A DNA stretch of 64,000 nt from Gammaproteobacteria bacterium (GTDB taxonomy: Bacteria; Pseudomonadota; Gammaproteobacteria; JAABTG01). The position numbers and the translations under genes are program-made. Location: positions 1,235,741 through 1,299,740 of the forward strand of contig JAXHLS010000006.1 in NCBI GenBank assembly GCA_034522055.1, in the 5' to 3' direction. A model generated the notes under the pieces. It worked only from the letters and a program-made list of their open reading frames with translations, was not told where the DNA came from and searched no databases. Numbering within the stretch: position 1 is the stretch's first letter; every line of letters starts with the position of its first letter. Below, piece after piece: positions 1 through 7,571 of the stretch.

Positions 1-59
1 TTTCCCTTGTCCCCACTCTCCAGGCTCATAGCCCGCAACACCTAAGTATCGGACCGGCG

Positions 60-392
60 CTACGGGTTGGAACGGCCGGTGTAGGCGGCGTGCATCTTGC
101 GGCCGTGTTTCATGCGGCTTAGGGACGACAGGAGATTGCCGCGGGCGGCAAGGGTCTGCCGTTCGAGTTCGGCATTGAGGCCCTGCAGGCGTTCGAGGCG
201 GGGGCGATGGGCGGGGTCAAGGGGCGCCAGGTCGGCGAGCATCTCGGCCAGCACGCGGCGGCGCGGCGCGGTGGCCATAAGGGCGTCCCAGGACTGTGCC
301 TCGGCCTGCTGCAGCATGGTCCGGTAGACGGTGGTCAGCTCGTCGAGCACGGCCGCCGTCGGGTCGCCGGGGTGTGGGTGAGTGGGATTCAT
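60..392 (-). CDS. fliT: Flagellar chaperone FliT-like protein
   Basis: A 110-residue, mostly helical, acidic and Gln/Leu-rich protein with no signal peptide or membrane segment. FliT is the cytoplasmic export chaperone for the filament cap FliD, and in enterics it also modulates FlhDC. The sequence is weakly conserved in this family, so the call rests mainly on size, helical character and position: it is the last gene of a minus-strand fliD-fliS-fliT run, 7 bp after fliS. A C-terminal basic stretch (about residues 92-108) is visible. The role is inferred from synteny more than from motifs. Confidence 0.72.
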   Translation of the reverse strand: MNPTHPHPGDPTAAVLDELTTVYRTMLQQAEAQSWDALMATAPRRRVLAEMLADLAPLDPAHRPRLERLQGLNAELERQTLAARGNLLSSLSRMKHGRKMHAAYTGRSNP

Positions 393-399
393 CAGGGGC

Positions 400-834
400 T
401 CAGGGGCTCACAGCCTTATCGGCGCCGGCGACGCGTCCGTTCTCGCTGCCGAGCTTACCCGGGATCTGGTCCCAGGCGCCCTTGATCTCGGCCAGCAGGC
501 CGCGGACCTCCTGGAGCTTGGCGGCGTCGTTCTCGATGTTGGCCTCGGTGAGACGGCGGGTCATGTAGTCGTACAGGCGGTCGAGGTTGGTGGCGATGTC
601 GCCGCCCTTTTCCAGGTCCAGGCTACCCTGGAGGCCGCCGATGATGGAGATGGCCTGGCCGATGGCGGCGCCCTTGAGGGCCACCTCCCGGCGCTCGATG
701 TGGCCGGCGGCGGCGGCGATGCGTGACAGGGCACCGTCCATCAGCATCTGCACCAGGCGATGGGGAGTGGCCTCCTCCACGGCGGACTTCGCGCCCACGT
801 TCTGATACTGCTTGAGCGCCTTCTGGTTGAGCAT
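400..834 (-). CDS. fliS: Flagellin export chaperone FliS
   Basis: A 144-residue cytoplasmic helical protein. It has the FliS hallmarks: an N-terminal segment with Tyr-Gln and an Ala-Thr-Pro-His-Arg-Leu-Val-Gln-Met-Leu stretch (about residues 22-33), then Gly-Ala and Arg-rich helices. FliS binds the disordered C-terminus of flagellin and keeps it unpolymerised until secretion. The length is normal for the family (about 120-145 aa). It lies between fliD and fliT on the same strand, and its substrate gene fliC is 2 kb upstream in the same cluster. Confidence 0.92.
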   Translation of the reverse strand: MLNQKALKQYQNVGAKSAVEEATPHRLVQMLMDGALSRIAAAAGHIERREVALKGAAIGQAISIIGGLQGSLDLEKGGDIATNLDRLYDYMTRRLTEANIENDAAKLQEVRGLLAEIKGAWDQIPGKLGSENGRVAGADKAVSP

Positions 835-893
835 GCTCTTATCCTCTTTGGTTGGATGGCGCCGCCGGGCGGGGCTCCTGGGGCGGGCACGGG

Positions 894-2309
894 TTAGCGG
901 TTTGTCCTGCCGGGCACCGGTATGTTCTCGAGCTGCTGGGTCAGGAAGTTGCCGGTATTTTGCAATTGCGATACCAGCTGGTCCATGGCCGTGAACTGGG
1001 CCAGCAGGCGCGACTCCAGGGCGTCGATGCGCCGATCCAGGTTCAGGCGCCGGTCGCCGATGTCCTCGATGCGGCCGTTGAGGCCATCGATGCGGTTGTC
1101 CAACAGACCGTTATTCTGCAGGAAGCCGTCCAGCATGCCGCCGGCGCGGGCCACCAGCCCGGTCTCGCCACCGAACAGGGCCGCCACCGCCGCGGGATTG
1201 TCGTCGAGGGCCGCGGTGAGGGTCGCATTATTCACCGTGAGGCGGCCGTCGTCGCCGGTGGTGATGCCCAGGGCGGCGAGGCTGTTGACCTCCCCCGCGG
1301 CCCCGACCCGATCGAACAGGGTGCTACGCAGCCTCGAATCGAGAATGCGCAGGGTGGAATCGCCCAGCAACGGCCCCCCGCGGCGGGTGTCGGGGTCGAA
1401 GCCAGTGAGGCTGTCCCGCAGCTCCGCGAAACCATTGAATGCCGTCACGAAGGCGTTTACGGCCGTGCCGGCCGCACCGGTGTCCTCGCCGATGGTGAGG
1501 GTGGCGGGGTTACCCGGATCGGCGCTCAAGAGTTCCAGGGTGACGCCGTCGATGAGGTCGTCCACAGTATTGGCCGAGCGGGTGGCCGCCTGGCCGTCTA
1601 TGCGGATGAGGGCATCTTCGGCGGGGTCCAGCTCGATGAGCTGGGTGGCCCCCGAGCCCTGGGGGTCATACACCAGGCGGGACAGGCCGGTGGCGTCGGT
1701 ACTGTCGCCGTCGCCGTCGCTGGTGGTCACGGTGAGGGCGTTGGCGCTGCCCGGCTCGCGGGCGGTAAGCACCAAGCGGCTCTCGGTACCGCCCGTGCCG
1801 TCGTCCACGTTGACGATACCGGCACTGACCAGGGTGTTGTCGGCGGCCTCGTTGATGGCGTCGCGTATCGCCCCCAGGCTGCCGTCACCGGCATCCACGG
1901 TGAAGCTGCTGTCGCCGCCGGCGATGGTCAGGGTGCCGGTGCCGACGATGGCGTCGGGCCCACTGAAGCCCGTGGAGCGCAGCTTCTGGGCGCTGGCCAG
2001 GCGTTCAACCTCGATGGCGAAACTGCCGGTGGCGGCACCGCCTTGGGCCGTCGCCGTGAATTGCTCGGGTGCTGCGGAAGTGACGCTGCGGCCCTGGAAC
2101 AGCCCGTCCCCACCCAGGCCGTCCAGGGCACTTTGGAGGTCGGCGAGGGCCGATTTCAGCAGGCTGAAGCCGGACAGCTCGGCCTGAAGCCCGGCCTCGC
2201 GGCGGTCCAGGCGCTGCACCGTGGGCTGGCGCTCGGAAGCCACCAGTTGGTTCACCAGGCTGTTGATATCGATGCCCGAACCCACTCCGCTGACGGAAAT
2301 ACCTGCCAT
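894..2309 (-). CDS. fliD: Flagellar filament cap protein FliD (HAP2)
   Basis: A 471-residue cap protein that sits at the filament tip and promotes flagellin polymerisation. The N-terminus carries the FliD signature (Ser-Gly-Ile-Asp followed by Leu-Val-Asn-Gln-Leu, residues 11-22), and the C-terminal 100 residues form the usual heptad-rich helices ending in a Gln/Leu/Asn-rich tail. There is no signal peptide, as expected for type III export. It starts 56 bp after flaG stops and is followed by fliS and fliT on the same strand. Length is typical. Confidence 0.95.
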   Translation of the reverse strand: MAGISVSGVGSGIDINSLVNQLVASERQPTVQRLDRREAGLQAELSGFSLLKSALADLQSALDGLGGDGLFQGRSVTSAAPEQFTATAQGGAATGSFAIEVERLASAQKLRSTGFSGPDAIVGTGTLTIAGGDSSFTVDAGDGSLGAIRDAINEAADNTLVSAGIVNVDDGTGGTESRLVLTAREPGSANALTVTTSDGDGDSTDATGLSRLVYDPQGSGATQLIELDPAEDALIRIDGQAATRSANTVDDLIDGVTLELLSADPGNPATLTIGEDTGAAGTAVNAFVTAFNGFAELRDSLTGFDPDTRRGGPLLGDSTLRILDSRLRSTLFDRVGAAGEVNSLAALGITTGDDGRLTVNNATLTAALDDNPAAVAALFGGETGLVARAGGMLDGFLQNNGLLDNRIDGLNGRIEDIGDRRLNLDRRIDALESRLLAQFTAMDQLVSQLQNTGNFLTQQLENIPVPGRTNR

Positions 2310-2365
2310 AACCTCGACTCCTCAGAAAACCGTTGCGGGGAAATATGCAAGAAAAGATGCAAACC

Positions 2366-2800
2366 CTATGCCTTTTCCTGCAGCAGCCCGCTGTCAAACT
2401 CCTTGAGTTGGCGGAGCACGTTCAGCACCTGCTCCGGGGGGATCTGGCGGATGAGTTCCTCGGTGTTGGCGTCGTAGACCTCGATGACGGGCCGACCGCT
2501 GGCATCGTCGACGCTGAACTTGAGTTCCCTGCGAATGCTCTGGGCCAGGTCGTTGAGTTCGCCCACCGCCGCGTCGATTTCCTGCGGGCTCAGGTTGCCC
2601 GTCGCCTGCTCGCGGCCGGCTGCGGCGGCGGGACCGGCGCGTGCCTGCTGGGCCGCGGCGCTCTCGCCGGCGGCACCCGACCGGGGCACTCCCTCACTCA
2701 GGGCCCGCTGACCCTGGGAGGCAGGGTCCGGAGCGGGCCGCGCGCTACTTTGCGCCAGCCCAACCTGCCGAAGCAGACCGACATTCAAATCGATAGTCAT
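2366..2800 (-). CDS. flaG: FlaG family flagellar protein
   Basis: 144 residues. The C-terminal half (from about residue 75) is the FlaG domain: a helix with Leu-Asn-Asp-Leu-Ala-Gln, then Arg-Glu-Leu-Lys-Phe-Ser-Val-Asp, and the typical Glu-Leu-Ile-Arg-Gln-Ile-Pro-Pro-Glu motif. The N-terminal half is low-complexity (Ala/Gly/Pro/Gln). FlaG modulates filament length in polar flagellates and usually lies between flagellin and fliD, exactly as here. The start at 2800 begins at the natural Met-Thr-Ile-Asp; an upstream in-frame Met at 2845 would add a proline/arginine-rich extension inside the fliC-flaG spacer and is less likely. Confidence 0.88.
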   Translation of the reverse strand: MTIDLNVGLLRQVGLAQSSARPAPDPASQGQRALSEGVPRSGAAGESAAAQQARAGPAAAAGREQATGNLSPQEIDAAVGELNDLAQSIRRELKFSVDDASGRPVIEVYDANTEELIRQIPPEQVLNVLRQLKEFDSGLLQEKA

Positions 2801-2815
2801 GTCGTTACCCTCCGG

Positions 2816-2846
2816 GGACGGGACCCGTTGCGGGCCCCGCCCCACC
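2816..2846 (-). terminator. GC-rich hairpin between fliC and flaG
   Basis: On the minus strand the spacer downstream of fliC can fold into a strong stem of the type GGGGCGGG pairing with CCCGTCCCC, with an inner GGCCCG/CGGGTC stem. There is no U-tract, so it is not a classical intrinsic terminator; it could be an attenuator or an mRNA-stabilising 3' end that sets fliC transcript above flaG-fliDST. The function is inferred from the inverted repeat only. Confidence 0.35.
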
Positions 2847-2853
2847 GGCTAGG

Positions 2854-4713
2854 TTACTGGAGCAGCGCCAGCACGTTCTGCGGCTGGACGTTGGCCTGGG
2901 ACAGCACCGAGATGCCGGCCTGCTGCAGGATCTGGGCGCGGGTCAGGGCCGCCGTCTCGGCGGCGAAGTCCGCGTCCAGGATCCGCGAGCGGGCGGCCGA
3001 CAGGTTCTCCGTCGCACTGGCCAGGTTGGCGATGGTGGACTCGAAGCGGTTCTGGATGGCACCGAAGGTGCTGCGCAGATCCGACACCGAGGTCAGGGCC
3101 GCGTCGACCGAAAAGATGGCCGCGTTGGAACCGTCCACCGTCGCCACGCTGGCCTCGGCGAGGGTACCCGTGGGGGCGAAGGCCGTGTCCGTGAACACTG
3201 TGCCGGCCTGGGTACCACCGATGGTGATGGCCTCACCCGAGGTGATGCTCAGCACGTTGTCGCTGTCCAGGGTGGCCGAGCCGTTGCTGCCGAGGGCCTC
3301 GTTCACCGCGTCCGCAAAGGCCTGGACCGTGGAGAACATCCCGTCCTCCACTGCCAGCGCGGCGTTGTCGCCGAACTGGATGGTCAGGTTGTCTGTTTCG
3401 TCGAGGGTCAGGGTGGAGGCCGGAACGGCGGCCTCGTCGGCGACGCCGGCCGTGCTGGTTCCGGTGACGGCAGTGCCATCCAGGGTGACCGAGAAGCTGC
3501 CGGCGATGTTGGCATCATCCGTAATGGTTATGGTGCCGCTATCCTCAGTAGCGGTTGCTGCGGTACCGAGTTCGCTATTGATGGCATTAAGCAGCGTCGT
3601 GATGTCGGCTGCATCCCCGTTCGAAAGATCCTGGGTGAGCGGGACGGTGAAGTCTGTTGTTCCATCAGTGTCGGTGATGACCAGATTGGCGTTGGCGTTT
3701 TCTTCATCCAGACCATCGGCAGAAGTCACCCCGGTAATCCCAGTCAAGGAGGAGTCAGTGCCATTGCCATCCGCGTTAGCGTTGAAGCTGTCTATGGATA
3801 CCGTTGTTCCTGTCCCCGTTGTCTGGTTGGTGATAACGATATCCGTGCCGTCTACGGAAGCGACGAAGTGGCCATCAAATCCCAGACCATCAGTATTATC
3901 GTTTAGTGCAGTTGCAACATCAGCGAGCGATGCTCCACTTAAATCTGTATTCAAAGTAACCGTCGACGTCTCTGTACCATCGGTAACATCAAAACTCACA
4001 GTATCAGTAGTGAAATTCACTTGAAGCTGAGCAGCCGCGAAGGTCGCGGTTCCACCAGTCGCTGCCTGCGTAACCTCGCTATAATCCGTTCCAACGACCT
4101 CTGTCGCGTCGAACGCGAAGGTGGCCGCAGAGCCGGGGACGGCATCGCTGCCCTCGGCGATGAGGTCGGACAGATCCACAGAGGTGGCGGTGGCCACGGC
4201 GCCCACGTCGGCGGTGCGGGTGCTGGTGCCGAGGTCGAGGCCGATGGTCTGGCCCACGTTGGCGCCCACCTGGAACTGGGCGGTGCCGAAGGTGCCGTCC
4301 AGCACGTTGCGGCCGTTGAAGGAGGTCTGGCTGGCGATGCGGTCGATCTCCGACAGGCGCTGCTGCACTTCCTGGTTGAGGGTGGCGCGGTCGCTGTCGG
4401 AGTTGGTGGCATTGACCGACTGCACCGCCAGTTCGCGGATGCGCTGCAGATTCTGAGTCACCTCGCCCAGCGCCGCCTCCGCCGTCTGGGCCAGGGAAAT
4501 GCCGTCATTGGCGTTGCGGCTGGCCTGGTTGAGGCCGTTGATCTGGGTGGTGAAGCGCTCGGAGATGGCCAACCCCGCCGCGTCGTCGGCGGCGTTGTTG
4601 ATGCGCAGGCCCGAGGACAGGCGCTCCAAAGAAGTGGCCAGGGCGTTCTGGGAGGTATTCAGATTGCGCTGGGCGTTGAGGGACAGGATATTGGTGTTGA
4701 TGACTTGTGCCAT
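2854..4713 (-). CDS. fliC: Flagellin
   Basis: A 619-residue flagellin. The conserved N-terminal D0/D1 helices (from Met-Ala-Gln-Val-Ile-Asn-Thr-Asn, with [12 protein letters not shown] near residue 45) and C-terminal D1/D0 (ending Asn-Val-Leu-Ala-Leu-Leu-Gln) are intact. Between them is a long Thr/Asp/Gly-rich variable domain, which makes the protein larger than minimal flagellins. The part of the gene coding this domain (about 3500-4090) is clearly more AT-rich than the ends. The start at 4713 has a good AAGGAG-type Shine-Dalgarno, and a sigma-28-type promoter lies about 110 bp upstream. The product is exported through the flagellar type III system and forms the filament. Confidence 0.97.
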   Translation of the reverse strand: MAQVINTNILSLNAQRNLNTSQNALATSLERLSSGLRINNAADDAAGLAISERFTTQINGLNQASRNANDGISLAQTAEAALGEVTQNLQRIRELAVQSVNATNSDSDRATLNQEVQQRLSEIDRIASQTSFNGRNVLDGTFGTAQFQVGANVGQTIGLDLGTSTRTADVGAVATATSVDLSDLIAEGSDAVPGSAATFAFDATEVVGTDYSEVTQAATGGTATFAAAQLQVNFTTDTVSFDVTDGTETSTVTLNTDLSGASLADVATALNDNTDGLGFDGHFVASVDGTDIVITNQTTGTGTTVSIDSFNANADGNGTDSSLTGITGVTSADGLDEENANANLVITDTDGTTDFTVPLTQDLSNGDAADITTLLNAINSELGTAATATEDSGTITITDDANIAGSFSVTLDGTAVTGTSTAGVADEAAVPASTLTLDETDNLTIQFGDNAALAVEDGMFSTVQAFADAVNEALGSNGSATLDSDNVLSITSGEAITIGGTQAGTVFTDTAFAPTGTLAEASVATVDGSNAAIFSVDAALTSVSDLRSTFGAIQNRFESTIANLASATENLSAARSRILDADFAAETAALTRAQILQQAGISVLSQANVQPQNVLALLQ

Positions 4714-4824
4714 TGTCGGTCTCCTTTGGCCCCGGGGCTGCGGCAAGGCCGCGCCGGCACGGGGCTGCAGGTTGATATTTGACGGATGTTCCCATCGAGT
4801 GGGCTCTTACCGCCTCCGGTAATG

Positions 4825-4851
4825 ACAGCGGCCTCCCGCAGGGAAACTTTA
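4825..4851 (-). promoter_or_regulatory. Sigma-28 (FliA) promoter of fliC
   Basis: Read on the minus strand this is TAAAGTTT, an 11-base spacer, then GCCGCTGT. The -35 element is a perfect match to the flagellar sigma-28 consensus TAAAGTTT and the -10 matches GCCGATAA at five of eight positions, with the required spacing. It lies about 110 bp upstream of the flagellin start codon, giving a long leader. It places fliC in the late FliA-dependent class. Confidence 0.7.
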
Positions 4852-5023
4852 TGCCCGCCGGCCAAAAAAATTCCCCGCGTGACGCCCGTCACAAACCGGC
4901 GTTGTGCCCCGATTTTTCAACCGCTTGCATAACAAGGAGTTAACGCCGAAGGTTAATGCCCATCATCAAGGTTGCTCAACCGTCGCGCCCACCCCAATTG
5001 CGGGCCCGCCCCCGGCTCCCGCC

Positions 5024-5372
5024 GGTGGGTCCGCTGCGCTTGACCCACCCTACGGCGCTACGACTCCGGCAAATGGTGGGTCCGCTGCGCTTGACCCACC
5101 CTACGCTGCTACGACCCCGGCAAATGGTGGGTCCGCTGCGCTTGACCCACCCTACCCTGCCACGACCCCGCAAAACGTAGGGTGGAACAAGCGCAGCGGT
5201 TCCACCGTTCCAAGCCCCGCACATCGCCCCACCGCCCGCCGTGGGTCCGCTGCGCTTGACCCACCCTACGATGCTACGACTCCGGCAAATGGTGGGTCCG
5301 CTGCGCTTGACCCACCCTACCCTGCCACGCCCCCGCAAAACGTAGGGTGGAACAAGCGCAGCGGTTCCACCA
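5024..5372. repeat. Upstream REP cluster (7 units) next to the RAYT gene
   Basis: Seven palindromic units of about 30 bp are present: five in direct form built on GTGGGTCCGCTGCGCTTGAC-CCACC (at about 5024, 5075, 5126, 5241, 5291) and two in inverse form built on GGTGGAACAAGCGCAGCGGTTCCACC (at about 5176 and 5341). Each can form a hairpin from GGTGGGTC pairing with GACCCACC around a CGCTGCGC-like loop. Units are about 51 bp apart (with the phrase CGACTCCGGCAAAT between them). The last inverse unit ends 37 bp before the transposase start. This is the standard arrangement of REP elements around their cognate RAYT. Confidence 0.9.
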
Positions 5373-5408
5373 TAATCTCCACTCTCAACTTCCACGGACG
5401 GAAACGCC

Positions 5409-5927
5409 ATGAGCCGCTATCGACGCGCCCACATTCCGGGCGGCTGTTTCTTCTTTACGGTGGTCACCCACGACCGCGTGCCCCTGTTCCGCGATGAGTC
5501 GGCGGTGGCACGGCTACGCAATGCCCTGCGTCGGGTAACGGCAAAACGCCCATTCACCATAGATGCCATCGTGGTCCTGCCGGATCATATCCATGCACTG
5601 TGGCACCTGCCGGAGGGGGACGGGGATTTCTCCGAGCGCTGGCGGCTCATAAAACATTACTTCACGGCCAATATCAGAGCCGCAAACCCTGCCTTGTGCG
5701 CCACCCCCATCTGGCAACGTCGATTCTGGGAGCACGCCATCCGCGACGAGTCAGACTGGAGGAACCATCTGGATTACATCCATTACAACCCGGTTCACCA
5801 TGGCTATGTGCGAAGCCCCGCCGATTGGCCGTATGGGTCATTTCATCGAGCCGTGGAGGCCGGCTGGTACGCGCCGGATTGGGGGGAGACGCGGCCCCAC
5901 GATATTGCCGGCATGGCGCCGGAGTGA
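5409..5927 (+). CDS. REP-associated tyrosine transposase (RAYT, IS200/TnpA-like)
   Basis: A 172-residue single-domain Y1-type (HUH) transposase. The metal-binding His-x-His lies in Leu-Pro-Asp-His-Ile-His-Ala-Leu-Trp (about residues 58-66); the family hallmarks Tyr-Ile-His-Tyr-Asn-Pro-Val (about 128-134) and Phe-Trp-Glu-His-Ala-Ile-Arg-Asp are present. RAYTs act on single-stranded REP hairpins and are thought to mobilise them in trans; they lack IS200 ends of their own. Here REP clusters flank the gene on both sides. It interrupts the flagellar cluster between fliC and flgL, on the opposite strand. Start chosen at Met-Ser-Arg-Tyr-Arg, the usual RAYT N-terminus. It looks intact. Confidence 0.95.
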   Translation: MSRYRRAHIPGGCFFFTVVTHDRVPLFRDESAVARLRNALRRVTAKRPFTIDAIVVLPDHIHALWHLPEGDGDFSERWRLIKHYFTANIRAANPALCATPIWQRRFWEHAIRDESDWRNHLDYIHYNPVHHGYVRSPADWPYGSFHRAVEAGWYAPDWGETRPHDIAGMAPE

Positions 5928-5966
5928 TTCGTATGGTCAACACGGGACATTGCCCCCGCCCCCGCC

Positions 5967-6264
5967 GGTGGGTCCGCTGCGCTTGACCCATCCTACGGCG
6001 CCACGACCTTGGCAAGTGGTGGGTCCGCTGCGCTTGACCCACCCTACGCTGCTACGACCCCGGCAAATGGTGGGTCCGCTGCGCTTGACCCACCCTACCC
6101 TGCCACGACCCCGCAAAACGTAGGGTGGAACAAGCGCAGCGGTTCCACCGTTCCAAGCCCCGCACATCGCCCCACCGCCCGCCGTGGGTCCGCTGCGCTT
6201 GACCCACCCTACGGCGCTACGACTCCGGCAAATGGTGGGTCCGCTGCGCTTGACCCACCCTACG
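5967..6264. repeat. Downstream REP cluster (6 units)
   Basis: Six units of the same REP family as the upstream cluster: five direct (about 5967, 6018, 6069, 6184, 6234) and one inverse (about 6119). The block 6018-6213 is identical over 196 bp to 5075-5270, including spacer phrases. The first unit carries a single change (CCCATCC for CCCACCC). The cluster ends about 105 bp before the end of flgL. Confidence 0.9.
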
Positions 6265-6369
6265 GCGGGGATCTTTTCCCTTTTCGCGCAATTTCGCGTC
6301 TTTCGCGGTTACGCTTTTCGCTTTTCGCCGTTCAGGCTCGGCTCGCCAGTCGGTCAGGCGGGTCAGGCG
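6265..6369. repeat. Spacer with TTTCGCG-type dispersed motif
   Basis: The spacer between the REP cluster and the flgL stop holds pyrimidine-rich repeats of the type ATTTCGCGTCTTTCGCGGTTACGC (about 6290-6335). The reverse complement of this phrase (AACCGCGAAAGACGCGAAA) recurs at about 12170 and, degenerate, at 13206, so it is a dispersed intergenic element. No gene is seen here. Confidence 0.5.
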
Positions 6370-7569
6370 CTACAGGAAATTGAACAGGGACAGGCCCTGG
6401 ATGCGGGTGAAGGCCTGCTGGGCGGCCTGAAGGGCGGTGAGTTGAAGGTTGAAGTCGCTGGCGGCCTTGGCGAAATCCAGGTCTTCGAGTTCGGACAGGG
6501 TGGTCTCGGTGAACAGGTTCACGTCCTGGCGGATATTGTCCTCGTCCTCGATGGTGGCGAGGCGTGCCCCCACCTGGGCGCGGATGTCGAGGATGTTCTC
6601 CAGGGCCTGGTCCAGGTCCGCCAGGCTGCGGCCGATGGCGTTGTTGAAACCGCCGTCCGGGTTGGCGGTGGCGACGTTGCCGCGCAGGGCGTCGATGGTA
6701 TTCTGGACGGTGGTGAACAGGTCCTGGCTGGTGCTGGCGGTCACAGCGAAGGCGTCGCCGGCGGCGGGCCGGCCCTGGATGCGTACCTGGATGCCCTGAA
6801 AGGCGATGGTGTCGCCGGGCTGGAAGGTGCCGCCGGCCACCACGACTTCGGTGGCGTCGTTCACCACCTGGAAGACGTCGGACGCGGTGAAGTCGATGGT
6901 GTAGTCGGCGGCGTCGAAGGCCCCGGGATCCACCACCGAGCCACCGCCGGCCACCCCGCTGCCGGTGTTGCCGGGGGCATCGGTGATGCGGAAGGTGCCG
7001 TTGCCGTTGGGGATGCGCTGGAACACCTCGACGCCGTCATCACCCACGGGCATGCGCCGGCCGGGGCCGATGAGGAGTTCGCGCTGATCCTGGTCGCCGT
7101 TGTAGGTGACCGCATTGCCCGGGCCGCGGGCGAAGGGTTCGGTGAGGGTGCGGTTGCCGGCGAATATGTACTCGCCGTTGGCGTCCCGGGTATTGGAAAG
7201 GGCGAGCAAGGCGTCCAGGGACTGCTCCACGTCCGCGGCCACGAAGCGCCGATCGGCGGCACTCAGGGAGGCATTGGCGCCCTGCACGGCACGGTCGCGG
7301 ATCCCCTGCAGGATATCGGTGACGTTGGCGAGCACGGTCTCTTCCAACTGCAGGCGGTTCGTGGCCCGGTTGGCGTTGCGGGCAAACTGGGCGTTGCCGT
7401 TGAGCTGTTCCTTGAGGGTCAGGATACGCTCGGCCGCGGCGGGGTCATCGGCCGGGGTCAGCACGCGGCGACCGCTGGCGAGCCTGGACTGGGTGGTGGC
7501 CAGCTCTACCTGGCGGTCGTTGATGGCGGCGACGGCCTGGCGCTGGATCTCCAGGGTGGATATTCTCAT
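6370..7569 (-). CDS. flgL: Flagellar hook-filament junction protein FlgL (HAP3)
   Basis: 399 residues with the flagellin-like N-terminus Met-Arg-Ile-Ser-Thr (residues 1-5), a Ser-Gly-Arg-Arg-Val segment and Asp-Asp-Pro-Ala-Ala-Ala (about residues 31-45), and a C-terminal helical region ending Phe-Thr-Arg-Ile-Gln-Gly-Leu-Ser-Leu-Phe-Asn-Phe-Leu. HAP3 links the hook (via FlgK) to the filament. The ATG at 7569 follows a GAGGGG Shine-Dalgarno that sits inside the end of flgK, so the two genes are translationally coupled (2-bp gap). Confidence 0.95.
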   Translation of the reverse strand: MRISTLEIQRQAVAAINDRQVELATTQSRLASGRRVLTPADDPAAAERILTLKEQLNGNAQFARNANRATNRLQLEETVLANVTDILQGIRDRAVQGANASLSAADRRFVAADVEQSLDALLALSNTRDANGEYIFAGNRTLTEPFARGPGNAVTYNGDQDQRELLIGPGRRMPVGDDGVEVFQRIPNGNGTFRITDAPGNTGSGVAGGGSVVDPGAFDAADYTIDFTASDVFQVVNDATEVVVAGGTFQPGDTIAFQGIQVRIQGRPAAGDAFAVTASTSQDLFTTVQNTIDALRGNVATANPDGGFNNAIGRSLADLDQALENILDIRAQVGARLATIEDEDNIRQDVNLFTETTLSELEDLDFAKAASDFNLQLTALQAAQQAFTRIQGLSLFNFL

Positions 7570-7571
7570 GG

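Noticed and set aside
416..442. GCCGATAA (minus strand) inside the end of fliS as a sigma-28 promoter for fliT
   Set aside because: The -10 is perfect, but at the right spacing the -35 reads GAAC instead of TAAA, and the gene is in a compact operon.
852..2477. Long plus-strand open frame opposite fliD
   Set aside because: GC-rich antisense shadow; fliD on the minus strand is certain. The same holds for the long antisense frames opposite flgK, arrA, aioA and the molybdoenzyme at 25.8 kb.
5024..6264. CRISPR-like look of the 30-bp repeats spaced by about 20 bp
   Set aside because: The spacers are themselves repeated, the repeats occur in both orientations and form REP hairpins, and a RAYT lies between the clusters. 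No cas genes are present.
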